Shown here one piece after another: positions 37,617 through 46,062 of a DNA stretch of 64,000 nt (position 1 is its first letter; the number at the start of each line of letters is the position of its first letter). The translations under genes were made by a program, and so were the position numbers. This DNA comes from Cafeteria roenbergensis (Eukaryota; Sar; Bigyra; Bicosoecida; Cafeteriaceae). Under the pieces are notes generated by a model. It ran no database searches. It was not told the origin of the DNA and saw only the letters and a list, made by a program, of their open reading frames with translations. The DNA is taken from contig VLTN01000018.1 of assembly GCA_008330645.1 (NCBI GenBank), forward strand, positions 124,001-188,000, given 5' to 3'.

Positions 37617-40558
37617 ATGGCATTCGGCTCCGGACACAGCTTCGGCGCTCTGGGCGACGACGACTTGCTCGACGCGCCGGCGGGCGCCGACGAGGCGCTG
37701 GACCGGGCTGCCGATCTGGTCCGCCTGGTCGACGCGATTCACGCCGCGAGAGGCACCGCGGCCGCCGAGTCAAGCCATGCGCAGCTCCTCCACGCGCTGG
37801 CGGCAATCACGGACGCCAGCATTATCCGGACTGCGCGTGTCGACGTCTCATTTCCTGTGAGTGGCCTGGGGCACGCCGACGACTGGAAATCGCGCCCGCT
37901 GTTGCAACCTGCCGATTGCACCGCTTGCCTCGCGATCCCTCGCAGAGTGAGTCGGGCGAGGTTGTAAAGAGCATGCCGCCCATGCTCCTGGCGGCATGGC
38001 GCGGTGAAATCGCCGCCGTGAAGGCAATGGTCGAGCGAGCCGCGGAGCTGGCCAAACGCGAGCCCAAGCATGTGAGCGCCTCGCCTCTGAGCTGAGCACA
38101 GCGCGCGGCCCCCTGGACGAGGCACGGCAGCCTTGCTGGTCGCTGACCATAGGAGTGTTGTGCCCTCTTGCGTGGGTGTCCTGTCGCAGCTCGCGCGCTC
38201 CCTCAAGAACATGCTCAGCAACGAGTGCGCCAGAACCCCGGCGGCGGACGTGCGCCCTTCGGACGCGGTGATTGCGGAGGTCTCGCGGGTGCTGGCGTCG
38301 GACTTCGGGAGCTCGGCCACTCGGCTGGCCGCTTCGGTGTCGAGCGTGCCCGACGCGGCCTCGGCTGAGCTCGGGCGGGAGGCGTCGACGGGCGACAAGT
38401 CTGCCGCCACTACGAAAGCCGGCGACGTCCTTGGTGGAGGGACCAGCGCTTCCGACACGCCTCGCTTCCCTGCTCCGGTGGCCCGGACCGACACCGAGCG
38501 CCTCATCCTCGCCCGAGTGGATCAGATTTGCGAGGCCGCCGCGCGGTCGTCCTCCACCGGCTTGGAAAAGATTGTGTCGTCGCTCGACCGGGTGATGCTC
38601 AAGCGCCTCATCAACCGCAGGGGGTCCAAGGGCGACTCTCCGCTCTCGACTGCCATCGGTGCTGGTTCGTATGACTGCGCCGAGGTGCTTCTTGAGCACG
38701 GCGCGCAAGCGGACATGCGGCCGCAGAACTGCGAGGACGTCCCCGTTCTGGCCATGGCCATCACCACGCCTGGCATCGACAACGTTCGCACCACCACGCT
38801 CTTGTTGTCTTACAACGCCGACCCCTCAGTGGAAACGCACGAGGGGCAGACGATGATGGAGCTGGCGCGCGTGCGCGGCAACCGCCCCATCCGCTACTGG
38901 CTGACCGTGGCGCAGACCCTGCCTCCAGTGCCGCCGCTCTCCTTGGGGCTTGAGGCCAAAGTGGGGCTTGCGCGCCTGCGAGCCCTCGAGTTCAGCCTGG
39001 TCGGCCAGATGCCGGCCAAGCGGCAGGTCGTCGCGGCCATCAGCGCCTTCTTCCGCCTCTATGATGCCAAGCGACGGGGTGGGCGTCCCGTCGTCATGCT
39101 CTTGCCTGGGGTGAGCCGCCAGATTGCAAGGCGCCGCGCGCTCGATTGCGACGAGCCTGCTGCCGCTGAGCGCCTGGGCCCGCGCGCCCTCTTGCTGTGC
39201 TCCAACCTTCGCAGCCGCCAGGTCACGGCAAGACAATGCTGGCCAAGGCCATCGCGCGCGTGATTCAGCCGCTGGCCAAGCGCTCTGGCGGGGAGCTCCC
39301 GTTTGCCACGCTGAACTGCTCCGTTGACAAGTCCTCCGCAAACATCTTTGGCGGCGACATCCACACCGTGGGAAAGGGCGGCGGCAAGCTGACGCGCATC
39401 TGCGGCAAGTTCCACGCCAACCCCGCGGTGATCGTGATCGATGAGATCGACAAGTGCTCACCGGACGCGCTCAAGGGGTTCTACCGCGTCTTCGACGACG
39501 GAAGTGAGTGGCTGCCGTTGCGTGCGTGGTGCTCCCCGGGGCAGCGTTTCGAGCGCTGTGGGGTATGGCCCGCACCGCGCATCGCTCGGCCTGCTTCGGC
39601 AATGACTCACTGTTGCACCGCGGCTTCCGCTCGCTCGCTCGCTCGCCCGCTCCGTGCACCCGCAGTTCTGGACAACACTGGCGGCGCCAAAGACCTGCCC
39701 GAGATCGACTGCTCGAAGCACATTTTCGTGCTCACATGCAACTGGGCGCAAAAGCTCATCCAGACTCGGGACGTTGACCTGCGCGACAGCCTGGACGACC
39801 TGTTTGACGAGGAGGCCGACGAAGCCGCGCGCCGCGACGCAGTGAACCGCATGGGCGTGCTGCTGGAGCGTCTCAGCGACGAGGTCAAGGACACGATTCG
39901 GTCCACGCTGTCGAACATGCGGTCGCCCTTCGGGGGCGCATCGGCTGGGGCCGACGCGCTGGTTGGGCGCATGCAGACGATTGTTCCCTTCATCTCGCTG
40001 ACGCCGGACGAGGTCACTGTCATCACTGCTCTCTTCCTCGAGAGCCTCAAGGCGTTCATGCGCAAGCCGCCCATCCCCCCCGCTCTCGGGCCTGGCAAGT
40101 ACCACGGCAACATGCGGCTGCTCTTCGAGGACGCTGTCATCGACTTTGTTGCCAAGCGGTACCGGCAAGCAGACGGCGTGCGCTCCATCGAGCAGGAGAT
40201 CCGCAACCTCGAAACGATGCTCGCTTCAGCTGCGCGACTTGGCTCCATCTCCAACGGGGACGACGTAGTGTTTGCCTTGCGGCAAGTCTACATCGCGGAG
40301 AAGCTGTTCGACTACGTGGCAGTCTTCCGCCGCGGGGACGAGCCGTCTCTCTTTGACGTGCTGGCGGCAGACGAGGCAGCGCCTGCCTCGGGAGCAGGCG
40401 CAGCGGCAGCGGCATCGGCCGCGGGCGCCTCCGCAGCCGGGGCCCGCGCCAGGCCCCGCATGGGGGCTCCCGAAGTCGCGGACGAAGCCGCCATGCTCAG
40501 GGAGGCGTTGGGCGCAGCCGAAGGCGACGATGACGACGACGATCACGCCGAGGCCTAG
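37617..40558 (+). CDS. Ankyrin-AAA+ (ClpB/Skd3-like) protein, 822 aa, 5 exons
   Basis: Exons are 37617-37856, 37946-38071, 38190-39110, 39215-39503 and 39666-40558. Splicing at 39110/39215 rebuilds the Walker A motif GPPGHGKT, half on each side, which supports the model. Upstream lie ankyrin-like units (PMLLAAWRGEIAAVKAMV; SPLSTAIGAGSYDCAEVLL; LLLSYNADPSVETHEGQTMM). Downstream come Walker B VIVIDEIDK, a sensor-1 Asn in FVLTCNWA, and a Clp-type C-terminal part with SIEQEI. The tail is Ala-rich and ends with six Asp. Ankyrins plus one Clp-class AAA domain is the layout of the disaggregase CLPB/Skd3, but no mitochondrial leader is visible and orthology is unproven. It is expected to use ATP to unfold or remodel proteins. 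Confidence 0.85.
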
Positions 40559-40688
40559 CTTGGACAGACCATGCCCGCGCGGGCGAGTGCAAAGCTGAGC
40601 GCGATGTGAAAAGGTTTATCTTTTGTCGGGGGCCTCTCTGCCCCCGTGGCGCTTCGTGCTCGTTCCGCACACGGAATGGCGGCGTCAC

Positions 40689-43600
40689 TCAGTGTCGCTC
40701 GCTGCCAAGATCCGCTCCACAGCACAAAGACGACGCGGTTTGCAGCTGCGCCGCGCAGCTTGTCAGTGAGGGCCTGGCAGCAGGGTCTGTCTGCAAACAC
40801 CGCTCGACCAGGTCCGCCACGCAGGTCCAAGGCGTCGCGTCTGGGCCGCTTGCTTGGTCGCTCTTGGCGCCTGTCCCAGCCGGCACGAGGCCGGCAGCGA
40901 TGAGGTCCGACAGGCACGGCCGGAGCCTGTGCTCGCACACAAGCTGCTGCACGCTCGCGCCAGCCAACCCGTTCGCGGCAGCTGCGACCGCCAGGGGGGT
41001 GTCCCCATCCACGAGGCCGCCCAGCACAGCGAGGACAGTCATGCCGAAGGACCACGCGTCCACAGCCGGCCCGACTGCAGCCGCCGCAGATGCGTCCGAC
41101 GCCCTCGCCCACAGCTCTGGGGCAATGAAGGCGTCTGTCCCAACAGCAGGGGCGCTCACAGAGGAGGAGGATCCCAGCCTGACCAGGAGGGAGCTCGGGG
41201 CGCAGCTTGTGGAGCCGTCTCCGTCCCCGTCCTCCGACGCGGCCCGTCCCAGAGGGCCGGACATGGTTGCCTCGTCGGCCCTGCGGCCGCGGAACGACTT
41301 GGCAGAGCCAAAGTCTCCGATGCAGGCCTGGGCGCCTCGGAGGAATATGTTCGCGGGCTTCACGTCGCGGTGCATGAGCTTGCGGGCGTGCAAGTGGGCG
41401 ATGCCGTGGGCCGCGTCGGCCAGAAGCTGCAGCCGATCCTGCAGCGGCAAGAGCCGCCAGGAGAGCGCCGTGATGGCCGCCGTGTCGCTGCGTTCCCCAG
41501 CCAGTCCGCGTCGGAGCACGTCGGAGAGGCCCATATCTGCAAGAGCCCCTCGCAGCGCGCCGGCGGGCCCTTCCCCCGGGGCGCTGCCGTCGGCTGCATC
41601 GGGCAGCGCGCCCGCAACTGCCCGTAGCAGCCCGAGCATGTCGGCCGCAGCCCGGCGAACCGCGCGCAGCAGCTCCTCCACGGAGCGCACGGCGTGCACC
41701 GGGGCGTGGAGCGGCCAGGCGTCCGCGCGGGTGCGGCTGGCTAGCTGGGCCGCCGTGACGAAGCCGTGGCGCCGGCTTGACAGAACGGCCGTGCTCCCCA
41801 GGGCCGGAAGGGGCTGCAGGGCGAGAGGCTGCCCAGCGCACGCAGCCAGCTTTGCAAGCGCGCGGCAGGCCAGGTCCTCTGCGGCGGGCAGGCGGAGGGC
41901 GATGGGGGCGCCCCCCGGCACCCCGGCCGGCGCGGCGCCCGGGAGAGGCCTCGCGCCGCCACTCCCGGCCCCCTCCTCGCAATGGTCCAGGACGTCGTCA
42001 GTGAGGCCGAAGTCTGGACCGCCCAGCAGCAGGTGCAAGATCACGCACGCAGGGGCGCGAGGCGCCACGAAGAAGGCCCCCGCCTCCTCTGCCACCACTG
42101 CTGGCGCGGACCCCGGCGCTCCCGGAAGGATTCCGAAGCTCTGCAGCACGTGGGGGTGGCCCTGGGCTGCAAGCACGGCGGCTGCCTCGCGCGCTCCCGC
42201 CTCGTCCACGGCTCCCAGCGTGCCAAGCGTCTTCACAACCACCGGCACAGCAGCGCCCTCGGGCCCGGCTGCCCGCAGCTGCGCCAAGTGCAGCTCGACA
42301 CCAGAGTGCGCCTGGCGCAGGAGCAGACTTACCGCCGACGGCGACCGCAGCGCCCGCGACGGCGTCTCGAAGGACGGGGTGCCGCTCAGATGGTCCGCTG
42401 CCACCCGAAGCGGCATCACGCACCGGCGATACAGCAAGCGCGAGCTGTCCACCGCGGTCACGGTTGAGAGCAGGTCGGTCAGCGTCACGGCCGGCCTGTG
42501 CCCCCGAGAGCCCGGTGCCGGAGCCGCTGTTGCCGCAGTTGCCGCTGGCGCCGCTGGCGCAGCTGTTGCCGCTGTTGCCGCTGTTGCCGCTGGCGCCTCA
42601 AGTGCCGCCTCCTGTGACACGTTTGGGGCTGCTCGCTGCTCGCCCGCAGCGTCCTGACGGTTCCCGGCGGCGCCGCTCTGTGCCTCCGCGGCTGCCTTCC
42701 TGACTAGGGCGGGCAGGATCTCTGAAAGCTGCCGCTTCACTTCCGCTGCGACGCGCTCCTCAACCAGCCGCTTCACCGCCGCGGCGAGTTCCGAGGGTCG
42801 CTCCAGCGCGCCGGCAGCGCCTCCCCGCGCGTCCCCCTCAAGCCCCAGATCCGCGGCCAGCGCCAGGCACACCGCCCTGGACGCCGCGTCAGCCTCGGAG
42901 CGCGCCCCGCTACCAGCAGCAGGAGCAGCAGCAACAACAGCAGCAGGCGGGGAGGCCGGCTGCACAGCCGGCGGAGATGCTGATGCCGCTGCGGCGGGAG
43001 CCTCGGCCCTGGCAGCGGCCAGCTTCTCAGCCGCAGCTGCCAGCCGCCGCCGCTCCGCCGCCGCCACGGCCCTGAGGTCCTCCATGGCGTCCTCAGCCAC
43101 CATGCGCAGGTCCGCCTCCGCGCCCACCTGTGCCCGTGAGACGGCACCCAGCCCGGCCGTCAGGGCGGTCCGGGTCGCAGCCTCGGCCTCCTCCCCGGCA
43201 GCCTCGAGCTCCTGCCGGCACCTGGATGTGACGTCACGCACGAGGGCCATGCCGGCGGCCACGCCCTCGCCCAGCGCCTCCAAATTGGCCCTGGCCTCCT
43301 GGGCTGCGGCCTCTGCGCCGGCCCGCGCAGCGGCACCCCCCTCAACCACCCGCGCCAGACTGGACGCAGTCTCCCGCTGCGAAGCGGTCAGCTGGTCCAG
43401 CATAGACTCGAGCCGCGACACCGCGGCCTCTTGAACGCCGATGGCGCTGCTAGCGTCCGGCGCGGCGCTGCTCTGCGTTTCGCTCACAATGGCTGCGCTG
43501 GCGGAAGCGCCCTCGCTGGGCCCGCCGCCCGGGGACGCCAATGACCGCGAGCCCGGTAGAGCACCTGCGACGTTGCCTCCAGCCGGAGCAGGCGGAGTCG

Positions 43601-45227
43601 CTTGCTTCAGCGGGACAGCTGCCGAAGGCAGCACCGCTGGCTCGGAGCCGGCCGCGACCGCGACGGGGACGGCGACTGGCACCTGAGTGGCCGCTGATTG
43701 ACCGGCAGAGGCGCCGGGCTCGTCGGGCGTTGGCGCGGCTGCCGAGCCCCCCTGGCAGGCGGCGTCCGGCTCATTGCGCGCGTGTTCCTCCCATGCGCCA
43801 CCGCCGGCTTCCGCTGGCCCGGGCCAGCCCCAGGCTGCAGGCTGGTCGTTCCACCCGCGGTCCTGCGACGACGCGTCGCCCCACCCGCCGGAGGCCAGCG
43901 CGGCTGAGGAGTCACTGGGCTCGTCCCCGCTGCGCTTTCGTGTCGGGGGCGGCGCGGCACCCTCGGCGGGAGGAGACCCCTCCTGCGGCGGCAACGTCGT
44001 CTGCTCCGCCGGGGCCGCAGCCGAGTGAGCCGCTGACCACGGAGCGGGCGAGTCATGCAGTGATGGGCCACCTGCGCGGGGGGAGGCCCCCGACGAAGCG
44101 TCTGCTGGCCCGGTTGCCGCAACTGCTCCTTCCTGCGCTGTCGCTGGCCCGAAACATGCGCCCGGCACGCGCGGGCAGGCCACTGACGCGGGGGGCGGGA
44201 GGGGCGCAGTTGCAGCGGCCACGCCAACAAGCAGACTGTCCTGGAACCGCGCCGCGTCGAGGCTGAAGGCTGGCGTGCCCACGGCATCCATCATTGCTGT
44301 CATCGCCGCCGCGGCCTCCCCCCCCCGCGCTGCGGCGAACGGGGCCAGGCCCAGCACGACGCCTCTGCGGTCCTCCGCCGCGCGGCTGGCGCCACAGTGC
44401 AGCAGCAGCCGAAGTGACCCAATGTCGCCCGCCGCGGCCGCAAAAAACGCGGGCGGCGGACCCGGCAGCCGCCGACCTGACGCGTCGGCAACCTCAAATG
44501 TCTCGGGCATCGGGGCCGTGACGGCGGCCCTCAGCAGGTGCGGAGGGCCGAGCGACAGCAACACCGCGACGAGCTTGGGGTCAGCGCAGGCCACAGCAGA
44601 GTGCAGCGGCGAAATGCCAGAAACGGAGCGCCTGCCAGGGTCCGCGCCTGCGCGGAGCAACAGGGCCGCGCATTCGACAGCCTCATCGTAGCGAGCCGCC
44701 CGCTTGTCCCGGAAGCCCACAGCCTTGCTGATTGCGACGTGGAGCGCGGAGCCTTCGTCGTTGGACGCGTCCGCGGTCGCGCCTTCCGCCAGCAACATGG
44801 CGAGGCACCTAGCCGATGCCGCTCGCGACGCTGTCATGACCGCGTTGGCGTCTCGCCCCCTCAGCCTTGTTCTCTGCGAGACGGAGCGCCCAAGGAGAGC
44901 GGCAACGCTGCTGGCAGGGGCGCTGTGCCTGGAGGGGCGAGCAAGGCAGTCCACCGCGACTGGTCGTGCCCGCGTGCTCACCAGCTCGGGCGTCACGCAA
45001 ACGCCGAACTCCAACAGCAGACGAAGCACATCCTCTGCCCCTGCGCCAGCTGCCAGCTCCAGAAGTGTTCGAGGCTGCGCCGCCAGCCAGGTGGGCCGTG
45101 CGCCCCGGACGCGACGAGCAGCCTCGGACAATTCGGCCACTGCAGCGGGCGTGGAAGCGGCCAGCAGCTCGCCTAGGCGCTCGCAGCGGCGCCCCACGAC
45201 TGCGCTGAACACTTCGTTGGTGTCCAT
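40689..45227 (-). CDS. Ankyrin-repeat protein kinase, 1,512 aa
   Basis: Single exon. The first ATG is at 45227 (MDTNEVFSAVV); the frame continues 93 bp upstream only to a non-ATG codon. Ankyrin-like units fill about residues 50-330 (TLLELAAGAGAEDVLRLLLE, SALHVAIS, SPLHSAVACADPKLVAVLL, FFAAAAGDIGSLRLLLHCGA). A long Ala/Pro/Glu-rich region and a predicted coiled coil (about 600-830) follow. The kinase domain is C-terminal. It has Lys in PVVVKTLG (about 996), HRDVKPANI (about 1283), DFGSAK (about 1302), then GTDAFIAPE and DAWSFGMTVLA. All catalytic residues are present. About 220 residues are inserted between the N-lobe and the HRD loop. Substrate and pathway are unknown. It is convergent with the AAA+ gene (130 bp gap). 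Confidence 0.85.
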   Translation of the reverse strand: MDTNEVFSAVVGRRCERLGELLAASTPAAVAELSEAARRVRGARPTWLAAQPRTLLELAAGAGAEDVLRLLLEFGVCVTPELVSTRARPVAVDCLARPSRHSAPASSVAALLGRSVSQRTRLRGRDANAVMTASRAASARCLAMLLAEGATADASNDEGSALHVAISKAVGFRDKRAARYDEAVECAALLLRAGADPGRRSVSGISPLHSAVACADPKLVAVLLSLGPPHLLRAAVTAPMPETFEVADASGRRLPGPPPAFFAAAAGDIGSLRLLLHCGASRAAEDRRGVVLGLAPFAAARGGEAAAAMTAMMDAVGTPAFSLDAARFQDSLLVGVAAATAPLPPPASVACPRVPGACFGPATAQEGAVAATGPADASSGASPRAGGPSLHDSPAPWSAAHSAAAPAEQTTLPPQEGSPPAEGAAPPPTRKRSGDEPSDSSAALASGGWGDASSQDRGWNDQPAAWGWPGPAEAGGGAWEEHARNEPDAACQGGSAAAPTPDEPGASAGQSAATQVPVAVPVAVAAGSEPAVLPSAAVPLKQATPPAPAGGNVAGALPGSRSLASPGGGPSEGASASAAIVSETQSSAAPDASSAIGVQEAAVSRLESMLDQLTASQRETASSLARVVEGGAAARAGAEAAAQEARANLEALGEGVAAGMALVRDVTSRCRQELEAAGEEAEAATRTALTAGLGAVSRAQVGAEADLRMVAEDAMEDLRAVAAAERRRLAAAAEKLAAARAEAPAAAASASPPAVQPASPPAAVVAAAPAAGSGARSEADAASRAVCLALAADLGLEGDARGGAAGALERPSELAAAVKRLVEERVAAEVKRQLSEILPALVRKAAAEAQSGAAGNRQDAAGEQRAAPNVSQEAALEAPAATAATAATAAPAAPAATAATAAPAPGSRGHRPAVTLTDLLSTVTAVDSSRLLYRRCVMPLRVAADHLSGTPSFETPSRALRSPSAVSLLLRQAHSGVELHLAQLRAAGPEGAAVPVVVKTLGTLGAVDEAGAREAAAVLAAQGHPHVLQSFGILPGAPGSAPAVVAEEAGAFFVAPRAPACVILHLLLGGPDFGLTDDVLDHCEEGAGSGGARPLPGAAPAGVPGGAPIALRLPAAEDLACRALAKLAACAGQPLALQPLPALGSTAVLSSRRHGFVTAAQLASRTRADAWPLHAPVHAVRSVEELLRAVRRAAADMLGLLRAVAGALPDAADGSAPGEGPAGALRGALADMGLSDVLRRGLAGERSDTAAITALSWRLLPLQDRLQLLADAAHGIAHLHARKLMHRDVKPANIFLRGAQACIGDFGSAKSFRGRRADEATMSGPLGRAASEDGDGDGSTSCAPSSLLVRLGSSSSVSAPAVGTDAFIAPELWARASDASAAAAVGPAVDAWSFGMTVLAVLGGLVDGDTPLAVAAAANGLAGASVQQLVCEHRLRPCLSDLIAAGLVPAGTGAKSDQASGPDATPWTCVADLVERCLQTDPAARPSLTSCAAQLQTASSLCCGADLGSERH

Positions 45228-45375
45228 GAGATAGGGGGCCGCGCTTGCGAGTCGGCGTCCCGATTCCGTCCAGCGAGTGAGGCGGCTTTGAGTTCGGCCC
45301 CGCTGCGCAACAATGCTCAATCAGCGTTGCCTCGCGCCCGCGCCACAACAAGTGCAAGTGCCGGCATGCACAAAC

Positions 45376-45380
45376 CAAAA
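45376..45380 (-). terminator. Likely RNA polymerase III terminator (T5)
   Basis: On the minus strand a TTTTT run lies a few bases after the 3' end of the tRNA-like element at 45383-45474. This is the standard Pol III stop signal. No comparable T-run separates the two elements. Confidence 0.55.
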
Positions 45381-45382
45381 AT

Positions 45383-45474
45383 TTCTCGCTCCAGGAGTCG
45401 AACCTGGTTTCGATAGTCTGATGTTTCTCCCCTCAAAGGAGCATCTGAAAATCTCAGGTGCCGCCACAGCAAGA
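45383..45474 (-). tRNA. tRNA-like gene, long variable region, possible Ser(UGA)
   Basis: 92 nt. The 7-bp acceptor stem is complete (TCTTGCT with AGCGAGA, one G-T). The T-arm is perfect (CCAGG TTCGACT CCTGG) and contains a Pol III B box. A CTCC/GGAG stem closes a 7-nt loop TTTGAGG that would present anticodon TGA. The length and 18-nt variable region fit a class II tRNA. The D-arm does not fold normally (about 23 nt, without a clear GG loop) and the A box is weak. The identity is therefore tentative, and a tRNA-derived pseudogene is possible. Confidence 0.45.
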
Positions 45475-45477
45475 GTA

Positions 45478-45550
45478 AGCCGGCTCATCGGGAGTCGAAC
45501 CCTGAACATTGCGCTTGCAACGAGCGTCCTCTCCCGCAAGCAGAGCCGGC
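45478..45550 (-). tRNA. tRNA-like gene, 73 nt, anticodon uncertain
   Basis: The acceptor ends are perfectly complementary (GCCGGCT with AGCCGGC), and the total of 72 nt plus discriminator is the standard class I length. The B box GGTTCGACTCC is intact and the D-loop segment GCGGGAGAGG looks tRNA-like. The inner stems are poor: the T-stem pairs only three GC pairs around the loop. The anticodon arm pairs best with a loop lacking U33 (TTG), or imperfectly with anticodon TGC. It lies three bases upstream of the second element, in the same orientation. Confidence 0.42.
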
Positions 45551-46062
45551 ATATTGCTAGATCGCCCATTTTTGGTCCTCTGACGTTTTCATGTCTCAGA
45601 GAAGGGCGGGGGCACTGTAACGACGACCACGGTTCTGAACTCTCGCCTGAGGGAGAAGCCTCGTGATGCATCTCGCGACTTGCGAGGTGCTGAGCAAAGG
45701 CATGCCACGGCGACCACGGCCAGCAGCCTGGCTCGAAAGCGCGGATGCAACTGAGGCAGATCTCTGTTTGTGTGGGTGTGCTGCGAACCCATTCCCAAGC
45801 ACGGCAGCGACGGTTGGCTCGCTCGGGGAGACGCCGTCGGTGTTTCTTTCGCTTCTCGCGCGAGAGCGCCGCCTGCCCGACGACGAGGGCAAGCCTGGCA
45901 GCCCGAGCTGTAAACGAGCGATTCAACTCCCAGCAACCGTGTGAGCAACGCAGGCAGCACAGACGCCAACACGGCGGGTGTGTATTCCGTCGACGCGTCA
46001 ACTCGAGCCAATTCAGGCTTGCCTCGGAGAGACAGAGAGCATGAGCAAGCCAGCGTCACCCC

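Larger units (their letters stand above)
45228..46062 (-). other. 835-bp AT-richer gap carrying the tRNA-like pair
   Basis: Apart from the two tRNA-like elements at 45383-45550, I see nothing coding. The stretch 45551-46062 has no RNA gene or repeat I can support. The base composition is clearly lower in GC than in the flanking genes. Confidence 0.5.

Noticed and set aside
45383-45474. Selenocysteine tRNA
   Set aside because: The length fits, but the predicted loop gives TGA and not the TCA anticodon, and the acceptor/T-arm geometry is 7 + 5 bp, not 9 + 4.
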